Under the pieces are notes generated by a model, which had not been told where the DNA came from, searched no databases, and saw nothing but the letters and a program-made list of their open reading frames with translations. From contig JAJFPB010000001.1 of assembly GCA_020881915.1 (NCBI GenBank), forward strand, positions 5,642,001 to 5,706,000: a DNA stretch of 64,000 nt, written 5' to 3'. The position numbers and the translations under genes were made by a program. Each line of letters starts with the position of its first letter. Position 1 is the first letter of the stretch. Positions 21,349 through 33,252 of the stretch are shown here, piece after piece. This DNA comes from Paramyrothecium sp. XJ0827 (Eukaryota > Ascomycota > Sordariomycetes > Hypocreales > Stachybotryaceae).

Positions 21349-22234
21349 TCTAAAGGCAAACGCATGTCACTCGGGCAGGTAGCTGAAGCCCCCTGCTGCG
21401 GCGTCTGGAGAGGCTCGTCCGGCCGGGCCCATTCATCGAAACCCACTGCACTGGCTGATACGTGCAGCGTGGTGGTGACGGTTCGCTAAGTAGGAGCTGG
21501 CTTGCAGTCATACTGCAGCTAGCGACCGTCCAGACATTAGCCTTTTCCAGTGTGTTTCCGCGGGCCGCCCGTGTCCTGGCTTCCCTGCCAGCTTTCGTTT
21601 CGTCGCATGGGCCTTTTCACCACTACGAAACCATATTTCCTCAACACTGCGCGCCCCGGCCCAATGCACCGTGAGACACACTATCTTGCAGGTTTGAAAA
21701 CGTGTGCCTCAGGTTCCGTAAGATCAGCCAAGTTTAAGGTATTTTAAGGTCAGGCAAGACAGGAAATAGACACGCTACGCACATACACATACGCGGCATC
21801 TTATGAGCACACCCGAGCGAGCACAACCTACAGTACCCTTCCTTACATTGGCGGCAAAGAAGGTTGTGGAACATTGCTTCTGGAAAATGACTGGACTGGC
21901 CACCCCTCCCCCCGAGGAGCCTGTCAGCCGCCTCTGCCTCGCGTCCCAGCGAACCTGGGCCGTTCCCTTCCCCTCTAGCATTGACACGCCGTCCGCAGCG
22001 GACAGGATGTTCCCGCGGGAGCGCTCACCTATGTCGCCACTTTTTTTCCCCCTTCCCCTCTCCGACCCTTTGCCGATTCTCAAATTGATGTGGAATATGA
22101 GCTGCGGACCCTGGAGCCTTGGTTAGGGCGATCCTGGGGTCCGCTCAGGCATGCGCTATCCTCTTCCGCAGCTGCCGGAGCCTTTAAGAGCCCTGGTTTC
22201 CGATGTCGCTGGCCGAGTGTCGCCCCGCCTTCGT

Positions 22235-22258
22235 CCATCTCCATCTCCATCTCCATCT
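22235..22258 (+). repeat. CCATCT hexamer, four perfect copies
   Basis: Four head-to-tail CCATCT units in intergenic DNA. The open frames crossing it (Ser-Ile repeats on one strand, Met-Glu on the other) are artefacts of the repeat. Confidence 0.9.
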
Positions 22259-25200
22259 TAGTAATTTCAGTGTGTTTGCTCGTGAAAAGATATGCCATTT
22301 GCAGTAGTAAGCCAAGTCGGCCAAATCAAGAGAGACTTTGGCTACAGCAGCACTAGCAGCGCTCTACCAATACTGCTGTGGACTCGCTAGGATGTGACAG
22401 GCAGGTTTATTAAAGGTTTGTGTTGCAATTGTATAATCCGATCCCATTGGGTTGCATTTTCTTTTTGGAAACCGCACAGGCAGGAGAGTGGACGACCAAA
22501 GGAGAGAAAGAATAGAGATGGTGTAGCCGAGAGGTCCCATGACACGAATGATCGCTGTTTTGCATCCTCCTTCTGCTATGGTGGAAACGAGACATCAAGC
22601 ATTGGTCCAAGGACAGGCTCTCCAAGCTCTCCACATCAGTCTTTGTGAAGCGTCCTGTCTGCCGATCGCTCTGTGTTTCCGCTCGTTTATTTTAAGTTGT
22701 AACGTCGCTTATTTGTGAGGGTCCTACAGTTGCTACATCAGAACATCAGAAGAAACTGCTGCGCTGGTCCGGCACGAAGATCTCAGGCGTGCACATGGGC
22801 TTTGGGCAAGCAACAAGCCCATCACACACTCTCTCTCACACACACTTATTCTCTCCTACATCAGCACACCACTGGATCATGGACTCACCATCATCTTCCC
22901 CTCCATCTTGTGGTGCTGAGCTCCGCCTGTCCCAGACCATGTCGTTGATAGCTGGGCCACCCTCTTCGAAAGCGTGGGGTTGGCTGACCCCTTGAGTATG
23001 TGTTCCAAGGAACAGGTGAACAAACCCAACCAACGCCGATGTGCCTGATGTGGCTTGCGTCACCGAGCCTGTGCCGGCGAGCCGAAAAGCTTCTGTCGAT
23101 TTCGATAATGACTATCGATGCCTAGTTTTGGGAGCAGGGTGAGCTTGGTGCAGGGGATGCAAGCTACAGCCATGGCCTCGTCTCGAGTCCACTGGGACTG
23201 TGAGCGACCCAGTCAGTCCTGTAGGCGAGCGAGCCACTTCGGTGAGTCTGCTAACGTGGCCATCCGCCTGTCGCATGGTTTCACACTTTGATTAGAGCTT
23301 GTCTTGCCCTAAATACTCCTCCCGAAACACTTGATCCACCGCGTGGTTCGCGGATAAGATATTTGAGTCGGAGTGGCTTAACCCAACAAGGCACCCAAGT
23401 CAGGCATTTGCCCTCAAGGTAGAATGCTGTGCTCAACAATCATCGGCCGCCCGAGAAACGCTGACTAGATTGAAACACCTCTCGTCTTCCTGCGTCTTGG
23501 CACATATCTGTCCGCCAATGTGAACTCTTCCGTCATGGATTAACTTCTTCTTCAGGACAACCAGGGCTCATTCCATCGGCATCTGGATGGATGATGGAGC
23601 GTTGCGCTAGCCGATTGCTTGGCACCGCCAAGCCAAACACCCCCTCCGAATCGCGCTCACGATTGGTCTGCGAATGTGCATCGATCATGGTCTAGGCGTG
23701 CCAGGGAACTTGTGCAGCTCGCAGGTGCGTAGTGGCCAGCTTATGGAATTTGAGGCCCGCACGGCAGAGCATGGTGTCAACGTTGGTGGTTCACCATAGA
23801 CCGTGCAGTGATAGGCCCGGAGATCCGCCAGGATTTCTCGCGCCTCTATGCACCAGAATTCGTGAAAGCCGGATGCTGCAGTACCATTTGTCGTCCATTC
23901 CCCTGAAGCCGATCTGCCCACTCTCCTCCATCGCCCCCAGGTCTCCAAGCGACATAGCAGCCTATGCGGGCGGTTCGAGCCGCTGCATCATAGCCCTCCG
24001 CAGGGCGAGAAGCCTGAATCGCCGAGCGACGAACGGGCGCGGAGCATTGAAAGCGACCCAGTGAGGCTCTCGCATGTGGCCAGCTTCCCCGTGCTGGAAC
24101 GTCGGTGCGAGGCTGCAATGTAACGCTCGCCTCCCCCATGTCCTTCCAAGATGGGGCACACCGTCAAACACTGGAACACGGACCCGATCCCGCGTGAAAT
24201 GCTACGCAAGTGACAGAGGATGCCTGCAGCAGACCCCACCAAGGGTTCGGTTTCGTGGCAGGGGTTGCGGGGGTTAAACAGATGAGCATGGAATACAATA
24301 ATGCACAACAAGCGCCTGATCCGACCACAGCAGAAGAGGTGGGTGGTGAGAGGGTGGGGGCAGCCTCGAGAGCATTGCTTAGAGGACAACTGACAAATTC
24401 GACCCTGGTAACGTGGGATTTTGCTCGCCGGTGCTCGCTTGGACGATGATCGATTGGGGACAGGGCAAAGCAATGCTGATGAACGCGAGCGGTGCTGAGG
24501 TGAGGTGAGGTGACGACAGCAGCTCAGGTCCAGGAGAGAGCCCGAGCATAAGGTAGCACCATCCTTGCATGGATGAGCGCCAACCTTACCTCCTCAGTCT
24601 GGCTCTTCACACAGGACGGATGCCAAAGGAGAAGAGGAGGTTTGCACGTGGGACTATCGTCGACGCAACCCGAGTAACGAACCTGAATAAACTCTTAAGC
24701 TTCATTTAATGGAGTCGCATTGCTTTTATTAAAGCCCTATCTCCGACTGTAACGCCTACACTGCCGGTGCCACGTAGATTGGTCGAAGATCCCACCCCAT
24801 GCTGGTGTCTCGTTCCGTCGCCGATGCCTCGAAAGTGCAGATGGAACAAGCCATGCATTCCTCATTGGGACCATTGCGGCATGTGATGATGCATTTTCCC
24901 AGCAACTGCCACGATTTAGCGAAAGGCACGCACATACGGTGACCCCCGGTCTCTCTTTTTCCCTCTCTTTGTGATGCATTGCATGCTGCATAATATGGCT
25001 TGATTGAATGCGCGACGTAAGATGTAACTTTTCGATAAATGCCGCGTTTCTGTATTACTTCCCCATGCATGAACCACGATGGGTAATCACTAAAAGGCAA
25101 CGCGGGTGAAGCGAGGCGCGCCCATCATTACTGAGTAGAGCATGTATCCAGGAGGATTGAAGCGAAACGGGAACAGCTGAGTGGCCCCGTTGGGAACTGA

Positions 25201-26630
25201 TTGGCCTAGGACTTGGACCCTGCAGCTCGAGTGCCACGCTTGGCTGCACGCCAGGTCGATGCTTTTACCCGGCGGTTTTTGGCAGGTCAATCAATCAACT
25301 TGACATCATAGCTCTCACCTCGTGCCAGAGTCGATCGTCGTCATATTGAACCAGCCGTTCCTGGCACGGTATTTTCCTGCAACGCCAGATCTAGTCCCAA
25401 CCGGTAACCAAAACGAACCCCGCAAAAATGGTTCAAGTTGAGAAAAAAAAATTCAAATACTTGTCGAAATTCATCGTAGAGAAGGGAATATTATCTTGAC
25501 AACTTGAATTATTAAATTTCTACAGGGGTAACTAACAGTTGAAAAGAACGGGAAAAGGCGTATAACAACTTTCGAAAGATATCATCGTGGTAAGTTCCGC
25601 TTGCTATTTGCGGTGGTTTCTCTGCTGGCTCCGTGTGCTGAGGTGGTGCTTCTGATGTCAGTGTCATGAACAACCCGTCTCACTTGACGGTTGGACCTAT
25701 ACTGTCAAACAGACCTAAAGCTTGGCCGAACCAAGAAGCATAGCCTTGTGAACGCATTTTGCATAATCTGCATGCCTTTACCTTGCCTTCAGATGGCGTG
25801 GGCTGCTGTTTGCAGGTTTACCTCTGTGTTTGGTATCGAAGCCCCGACTCGGAGAATCTCCGTACGGAAGTGAACATTGCCTCTCCCATACCCCAACTGG
25901 TCGTGACAGTCGAGGCGCTGGGAAGCCTCAATGCGTCAGTGGTTTCGCTTGACTTCATCAGCAAAACAAAACCCATGCTGTGCAAGAACCGTGGTTGTGT
26001 TTTATAGTTGTGGCTAGCTACCTAACTTACAGGTAGCATTAGGCATTGTAGTAGACGGTGCTCATAGCGGAAGCGATGTGAGAGGGGGACGGAAAAAGGG
26101 ACGGGAAAAAAAAAGGCAAGGGAATACAGGTGCCAGCACTGTGTTCGCAACGCCAAATTTCTCACGGCTGCGTGTTCCCGCCCAGCAAACATCGTTACAA
26201 CAAGCTTTGGTGTCATTTTTATGCACTCGCTGCTTTTTGTCGGTCCCTTCCGTCTCTTGCACCACGTTACCATCGATACTTGCCCTCCGGAGGCAGGTAC
26301 CTGGCTGTCGTGGAAGCCTTCCACTTCACATCCCGCGATAAAGGTAGCGGCCATTCACACAGCTGACCTGACTTCTGCATCTCAACGTGTGCTGTCTCCA
26401 ACATGCCAATGAGAGTATGAAGGGAACTTCTTGAAATCACACACTCTTCGCGTCGTCACCATTTGAGACTTTCCCTACGTTCGTGCCCGTGCTTGTTGCG
26501 GCTGGCAGAGTTTTTCAACAGAAGCCCACGGTTTCTTTCGCGTCTGCTGGTCTTAGGACAAGTGCGTAGGCGAAGGAACGGGTTCGAGTGGCCAGGTCGC
26601 GGATACTGCAGTATTTCCTCACAAATCAAA

Positions 26631-27990
26631 ATGTCTACCGATGCTGTTGCAGCCGCCTTGGCCGCTCCTAAACCTACTCCAGGCTCCAGCGTCGACACTG
26701 CTCCCGTCCTTCGTCCACCGGGTGGGATAGTTCCCAATCCTCTGATCGATGACCTCAGAACGCATCAACAGAACCGTGGCGTTCTCATCCCTCTCAAGAC
26801 AACGCAAGAAGTCCGCCAGGATCATACAATTGTACATGCTCTCATAACAAGAGCCCCAACGAAGGCAGCCAACGATGTCATAACGTCAGTCACAAACTCA
26901 CCTCTTTTCATTCCTCGCCATCGTACAAACTGCATGTCAGTACTGACATTGATACAGGGCTTTGCGGGACTCTCAAGCCGAGAGCAGCGCTAATACCCTG
27001 CCTCATCTGCGGAGATGCGCAAAGCCAACCGACCTTCCGGCTCATCTCAAGACTCAGTTCATGAACGACACGCCTACTGGCCGTCAAATACACACTGCCA
27101 AATCGAATTGGATCTACATCATCGTGGGTGAAGCTAAGGACTTCAACAGCGCCGATGTCAGCAAGACTCTAGAGTCCATCGAAGGATTGGAGCAGCCGCC
27201 TTTCATCGCGGAGATTCCTGTGCCTCTGTTGGCACCCACCTCGCAGGTTCAAGCGGCCATGTGGTCGTCGCAATTTTGGCCTACGGTCTATCGAAAGAAC
27301 AATCCTCTGGGCCCTCACCCTAGCATGGTGGCTCGCGGCACTGACGATATCAAAGGAGACGCATCGGTGTGGCTAGCTTTGGCACATCGGGTTGCTCTGC
27401 AGGCCAAGGAAAGCGGCATCGGAGAGGCTATTGGGGCTGTTGTTGTTCAGAGGGATGAAAGAGGAGCTCAACTAGTTGGCCTTGCTGGGGACGCACGCTG
27501 GCATCAGCAACCTGGCGGGTTCGAGCTCCCCGGCAATCCCATGACGCATTGCGTCCTCCGCGCCATTAGCATGGTGGCCCAAAAGCTCGTCCGGCACGAA
27601 CGTAGGGCTGCTGGGATGGTCGTTGAGACCCCGAATCTGGAATACGATGCTTTTCAAGACGCTCCGTTAATTCAGTTGGAAAAGCAGTGCCTCGAACAAG
27701 AACACCCCAACAAAGATGGCTATCTCTGCCACGGCCTTGAATTATACACAACTCACGAGCCTTGCGTGGAGTGTTCCATGGGCATATTACACTCAAGGAT
27801 GGGCAAGGTAGTGTTTGCCAACCACATGGCGCGGACTGGCGGTCTCAGCTCGGACGACCGTCCCGACGGAGGTGGACGAGGCCTGGGCTTGTTTTGGAGG
27901 CGAGAACTGAATTGGAGCTTGATGGCATGGGAATGGGAGCGTGATGGGGTGCCGAAACTGCCACCCATTGACCCAAGGACGCATGTATAG
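26631..27990 (+). CDS. TAD3: tRNA-specific adenosine-34 deaminase subunit Tad3 (ADAT3)
   Basis: Non-catalytic partner of Tad2 in the heterodimer that converts wobble adenosine 34 to inosine in several tRNAs. Exons: 26631-26884 and 26958-27990; 428 residues. The 73-nt intron has GTCAGT, a TACTGAC branch and ACAG. The C-terminal cytidine/deoxycytidylate-deaminase fold is clear: His282 in THCVLRAI, then Cys354 and Cys357 in PCVECSM, the zinc ligands. The position of the catalytic Glu in an active HxE motif is Val284 (HCV), the hallmark of Tad3 versus Tad2. The N-terminal two-thirds carries the less conserved tRNA-binding region (NWIYIIVGEAKDF and the SSQFWPTVYRKNNP block before the deaminase fold). 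Start chosen at 26631, the only suitable ATG. Confidence 0.93.
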
Positions 27991-29035
27991 GAGCCCCGTT
28001 TTCAAGTTCTCCCTGAGGATGAGTCGCTATATGCTAGGATTTTAGACCGAACTAATGGCTCTGGCGGGAAGACGGTTGTCCAAGAACGTCATGCGTTCTG
28101 CTCGGCTTGAGGCAGCTTTACAGCGACCAAAGCCTTACCCTCCTCATTATCCGCCAAGAACGCGAATTTTAGGGAGAGGATGTATCAACAGTTCTTTTTG
28201 ACTGGCAAGTCAATCACATGTTTGGCAATGGGCAGAGGGTTTAGATAGCTTTCTGTGTGCTTGATGAGAGCTTTTGAGAGAAGCGAAACAGACGGAGAAG
28301 GGCAGAAACAGCGGCCCGAAAAAATGGTGGACCTCAGTGTAAGCGTAAAGGCATCTTTCTTTGGAACTGATCGGTAGCCTTGTAAGGCGAGGCTAGTCTC
28401 GGGGAGGGTCAATAGAGTCAACGGAATTCTCATAGAATACGCTGTAGATAGGGGTTACTAAAGAAAATCGCCCTCAGCATTGAACGACGGGGGTACCTTG
28501 ATGTTCCCTTCCTCCCCCTCCCCTCCCTTTTCGCTATTCTCAACTGTGACTGGTGTGGTGCATCACGGGGGTGGTGCACCAGTCTTTCCGCGACTCCACC
28601 ATACATGTACTTAATCCTCCACCTCTCGATTCGCAAAGCAAGTACGACAAGGGAGCCCCCTCTCTTCTCTTTTCTCGGCCGAACTGCCAATTTTCTCTCC
28701 GTCCGAGTTTCCCATATTTTTCCTCCAGCGTCATGCCCTTCCTGTGACTGCTGTTCCGCCGTTGCCTGCAGCAGCCTCGCGCAACCATTGCCAACGGCAT
28801 CAGTACAAGCACCATCAACATCGCCAGCATCAGCACCGGCCTCGTTGCGACCCGCCGCCATTGCCAGCGACAAGGACAGCACAAGGGAGACGTGCAGGAT
28901 ACGAGCCTGGGACGTGCTGCATCACGGGCCTGCAGCTCCATCGCGTCAAGACGGGCGCCCGAATATGTTTCAGCAGCCGCCGACTTATCCATTTTCCGTT
29001 TCCTCACTTCAGTAGAAGCCGCCGACGCCACCACG
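27991..29035. other. Intergenic region between TAD3 and RNase H1
   Basis: About 1 kb between two plus-strand genes. It holds the TAD3 3' flank and the RNase H1 promoter and leader. From about 28740 to 29030 the sequence is CA/CAG-rich and open in several frames, and the RNase H1 frame stays open upstream to about 28892 but without an ATG. No separate gene. Confidence 0.55.
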
Positions 29036-30083
29036 ATGAACAAAAGACGAGACGCGCCCGCGGCGACCGGCGCTGCCAACCCGTCCAAGAAGCGCAAGGT
29101 CGACAACATGCCCAAGTTTTACGCCGTCAAGGCCGGGTTCGTCCCAGGCGTGTACGAAAACTACGCCGACTGCCAGGCTCAGACGGCCGGCTTCAAAGGC
29201 GCTTTGTGTGTGTAGCTGCCGTTCCACTGAATTTGTTGCTCAGATGTGGGGATCCGAAAGCTAATGTTTGTGTTATCATATAGTCAAGTCTTTTACATCA
29301 AAGGAGGATGCCGAGGCGTTTGTAGCGGGAAGGAAGGTCGCGTCTGCCACGGACGAGCCGGATAAGTTCTACGCAGTCGCCGTAGGAAATCCAACTGGTA
29401 TATTCACGGACTGGTCCGAGGCCTCGATGTCCATTAAGGGCGTGAAAGGTCCCAAATTCAAGCGTTTCGGAACGCGCCTAGAAGCAGTGGAGTATATCAA
29501 GCAGAATGGGAGCAGGGAGGCCATCGAGGCTATCGGCGAGACCGTTGATCCTGTGGAGAAGCCTGCGAAGAAAACCAAATCTGTGGCGAAGGAAACCGTG
29601 GCTACCGTTCCAGCTGCTAAGGACGATGCAATCAGGATCTACACAGACGGAAGCAGCCCGGGCAACGGAAGAAACGGTGCCCGAGCCGGCGTGGGTGTTT
29701 TCTTCGGACTCAACGACCCACGAAATCTTTCGGAACGACTGCAGGGTGAACCGCAGACGAACCAGCGAGCAGAGCTCATGGCGGCGCTGCGGGCGATGGA
29801 GATTGTGCCGCTGAACAAGGCCATATGTATCGTCAGCGACAGCGCGTACACCATCAAGTGCCTGACGCAGTGGGGGCCGAACTGGGAGACGAAGAAGTGG
29901 GAGACAAACTCGGGGGCGCCGGTTAAGAATCTCGACATCATCAAGCCCGCTCTGGAAAAGATCAAGGAACGCGAAAAGGCCGGCGCACGTACCGACTTTA
30001 AATGGGTCAAGGGCCATGACAACCACCCGGGGAACGAAGCCGCGGACAGGCTCGCAAAGCGAGGCGCACAGCTCCCCTTCTGA
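29036..30083 (+). CDS. Ribonuclease H1 with two hybrid-binding domains
   Basis: Degrades the RNA strand of RNA-DNA hybrids such as R-loops and replication primers. Exons: 29036-29207 and 29284-30083; 323 residues. The 76-nt intron uses the third-phase choice in a GTGTGTGTAG run; only the donor at 29208 keeps frame with the ATAG acceptor and yields GALFKSFTS. Two hybrid-binding (caulimovirus viroplasmin-type) domains lie at about 27-72 and 85-129, each beginning KFYAV. The catalytic domain (about 175-318) carries Asp179 (IYTDGSS), Glu221 (NQRAEL), Asp243 (VSDSAYT), His302 (VKGHDN) and Asp312 (NEAADRLA), the full active set. PSKKRKV at 16-22 is an SV40-like nuclear localisation signal. No mitochondrial presequence follows from this start, so a nuclear enzyme is favoured. 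Confidence 0.95.
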
Positions 30084-31366
30084 GGTATTCGGCTCTGCAG
30101 TGGCGTGGACTATATCGGGCTATACCCCAGAGCCCCTACTTGCCCAGGGGCATACGAGCTTTGCCCATAGCAGGCCTGCGGACGGAGTAAGGAGAATGAA
30201 AGGGTTTCACGTATGGAGTACACGGAAAGGGAACACGGTTCAAGAAGATCCAGCCTGGTCTCAATACTGCTTTCTCTATATGTCTGTCTTGGTAGATTGT
30301 TTTTGTAGCCTTCAATGATACCTGTTAGTTACCAGCCCAGTTTCTAGCAACTGGTGCTCGGCATTGCTGCCTTGCCTCATCCAGTGACCGGCTTACACGA
30401 TCGTGTGGAACGGCTGCAAGAGCAGCCGACCAGACTGTTCGGGTGCAGTCAGGACGCTGCTTGTATCCTGAGACTGGGGCTGAAAGGCTGGAAGCGCCTG
30501 AAGCTGGGGTTGAACGCCTCTATATACCTCGGTGCGAACTGGCCTGGTGGTGATTCCCAGACGGTGAAAACGCAGAGGGACATCAAAGTTATGAGCCAGC
30601 CAAGTGGTGAGCAAAAATACGCGGACTGCAAAACGGTTAATCGTAAACAGTATTAGGAAATTAAAAGAAAAATTAAATAGAAATATAATTATTCTTGAAT
30701 AAAAAATAAAATAATTTTAAAGGATTTTTTATAGAATTTATTTAAAAATTTTAATTAATCTATTTACAAGAAAACCTACTAGTTCTTCTATATTCATGAG
30801 TACCTACCTAGTCTTGCGGTCCGGGTTTTTCTTCTACCCACTTGCCAGCTTAATGAAGTTCTTGTCACCAATCCAATTACCTCCTGACACAGGCTATGCT
30901 CGACCCGCACACCAAGTACGTCTGCATATGCCTATTATCCCGGGCTACTTACGCATTGAACATAGGGAAATGAGATCCTTGTAGTGATCTTGTGTTCTAG
31001 GCCTCCGTGGGACCCTCGTGGGCGGAAGAAGGGGAGGGGGGGGGAGTGGGTTGAGGCCTCCCGCTCTACCGCTTATTCCCGGCCTCTGATGTAAATGCAA
31101 GAACGATGTCATCTCCCCAGCCCGGACTGGCGGTTTCCAAGGGTTGGAAGCCTTGATTTATTTGTTTTCCTTCTCACAAACGAGGATTTGACCAGAAAGA
31201 CTTCGATTTTGTTCTCTTGTCATGTCTTGCTGATCCGTCTCGCTCAACCACGACCTACCAGAGCTCTTGTACAAGGAGAATGATATCTGTGGCGCTCTAT
31301 TCGAATACTTGCCTACCTCCCCAAACCTCCATCCGTTGACAACCGACATTTGAGTCTCTGTTTAAA
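30084..31366. other. Intergenic region between RNase H1 and the antiporter gene
   Basis: About 1.3 kb. It contains an abrupt AT-rich island (annotated separately) and the antiporter promoter. A G-rich patch lies at 31035-31052. No gene seen. Confidence 0.6.
30661..30770. repeat. AT-rich island (about 9% GC)
   Basis: Only about 10 of 110 bases are G or C, against roughly half in the flanks, with sharp edges on both sides. The sequence is rich in AAT, TAA and TTTA words. A remnant of a repeat-induced-point-mutated transposon, a mitochondrial DNA insertion or a low-complexity spacer are all possible. Too short and degenerate to classify. Confidence 0.75.
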
Positions 31367-33252
31367 ATGGCCAGCAAGACCTGGCACATCCCTCTGGCCC
31401 TCACCGACTTCAACATCATCGTGGCTGTCCTTGGCGGCTTTATTTCACTTTTCGGCCTGGTCTCCTACCTGCTGAAGGAGAATTACTACTTATCCGAAGC
31501 TTGTCAGTTCCGAGAAACCGCTATGACCAAGCTGTGGCACGATGCGTTTGACTGACCTGGTGATGGCGGCAGTGATCTCATTGCTCGCTGGCGTAGCGTT
31601 CGGTCCTCATGCCGCCAACTTCATACGACCTGCTTCCTACGCCGAATGTGAAGCGTCTCACGAGACGTGCGAAAAGAACTTGGACAGTATCACACTCAAC
31701 TTCTCCCGTTTGGTACTCGCTGTACAGCTGGTCCTGGCCGGCGTACAGCTGCCCAGCAAGTACCTCTGGCGAGAATGGAAGCCGACGCTGCTGCTCGTCG
31801 GGCCAGGCATGACACTCATGTGGCTTGCGACGAGCCTGTTGGTCTGGGCCTTGATTAAGCCGCCTTCTTTTCTACATGCGCTGGCCGTGGGCGCATGCGT
31901 AACCCCAACGGATCCTGTCCTCTCTGCCGTTATTGTCAAGGGCAAGTTTGCTGACCACAACATCCCGAAAGAACTACAAAATCTCATTGTGGCCGAGTCT
32001 GGCGCTAACGACGGCCTCGGATATCCCTTTCTCTTCTTTGCGCTCTACCTCATCAAGTTTGCGGGCCCGGGGGCCACGAGCGGTAGCGTAGCAGACGCTG
32101 CGGGACTGTGGTTTGGCATGACCTGGGGCTACACGATCATGCTCAGCATCATATACGGGGCCATTGTAGGCTGGGGTGCCAAAGAGCTTCTCCACTGGGC
32201 AGAGGAACGAAATTACGTGGACCGCGAGAGCTTCCTCGTCTTTGCCATATCTTTGGCGCTCTTCGTCCTCGGCACTTGCGGCTTGGTCGGCACGGATGAC
32301 GTGCTTGCTTGCTTCGTTGCCGGAAATGTCTTTACCTGGGATGATTGGTTTCGTCTGGAGACAAAGGACGACTCCCTCCAACCGACAATCGACATGCTTC
32401 TCAACGTAACGATCTTTATGTGGTATGGTGCCGTGATTCCATGGGAGGAATTTGGGAGCAACCATTTCATTCCAACATATCGACTTGTCGTGCTCGGTCT
32501 GCTGGTTCTCATTTTGAGAAGATTGCCTTGGATATTTGGCCTGCACCGTTGGATTCACCAGATCGAATCTGCGAGGCATGCCATCTTCGTGGGGTTTTTC
32601 GGCCCCATTGGGGTTTCCGCCGTGTTCTACCTTTTTATTGCGGTGGAATTTATTGAAAAACATCTAAGTGATGCCGAGAAAAACCCCCGTTTCGACGTCT
32701 CGGAGCTTGCCGAGACTCTAAGAATAGTAGTGTGGTTCCTGGTTGTCTGCAGTGTGGTACGTTCCCCGTTAATGGACCGTTAATTCAGGCTCATCTGACG
32801 TTGTGCTTTAGGTCGTTCATGGTCTCAGCATTCCACTCGGACGGTTAGGCTATCTAGCACCACGTACTCTGAGCAGAGTCATCAGCGAGAGCTTGAGCGA
32901 TGCACAGCAGGTTGCTACGACGAAATCGCCACGGGCCATCCTTGGATGGTTTGCAGGCAAGAAACGCCAAGCAGAATCCGGCGAACGAGGTTCAAGCAGA
33001 GTTCTAGGAGGGGGCTTGGGCTCATCCGCGGCCGGGGAACCGGCCTCCAATGGCAAGAGAATCAGCCGTCCATTCCATCCGCGACGGATGCACGGCGCAA
33101 ATCAGGGAAGCCATGGCCGAGAACGGGAGCTATCAGAGGAGGACAATTGGAGGGCCCCCACACGGGACATAAGGTTCTTCGACGAGGTTTCAAGGGAGGC
33201 TGGGAGTCACAGCGAGGGTTCTCCTGTTGAAGCGCGAGCAGGGCGTGACTAA
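31367..33252 (+). CDS. NHA1: Plasma-membrane Na+(K+)/H+ antiporter, NHA1 family
   Basis: CPA1-type antiporter exporting Na+ and K+ in exchange for protons. Exons: 31367-31502, 31573-32756 and 32812-33252; 586 residues. Introns are 70 nt (GTCAGT/GCAG) and 55 nt (GTACGT/TTAG); removing them gives LSEALISLLAGVAFGPH and CSVVVHGLSIPLG, both conserved in the family. The first ~440 residues form the membrane core with a dozen hydrophobic segments. Ion-binding motifs are visible: TPTDP (Asp159) and ESGANDG (Asp192), the latter equivalent to the essential Asp pair region in yeast Nha1. The cytoplasmic tail is only about 130 residues, with basic GWFAGKKRQAES and a HPRRMHG block, much shorter than in S. 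cerevisiae. Start at 31367 in AAAATGG context. Confidence 0.94.

Larger units (their letters stand above)
19368..26630. other. 7.3-kb region without a supportable gene
   Basis: Separates two divergent genes (PFK-2/FBPase-2 and TAD3). Open frames are at most about 200 codons, overlap on both strands and contain no domain I recognise. The region includes short tandem arrays (AGGTA type at 20733-20745 and 21320-21348, CCATCT x4, GGGTT x3), A and T homopolymers near 20196-20220 and 20355-20371, and a moderately AT-rich stretch at about 25440-25530. It may hold long leaders, noncoding transcripts or decayed elements; I see nothing definite. Confidence 0.5.

Noticed and set aside
28892..29035. Upstream extension of RNase H1 as a mitochondrial presequence
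   Set aside because: The frame is open but contains no ATG; the first codon is GTG. Without transcript data the ATG at 29036 is the supported start.
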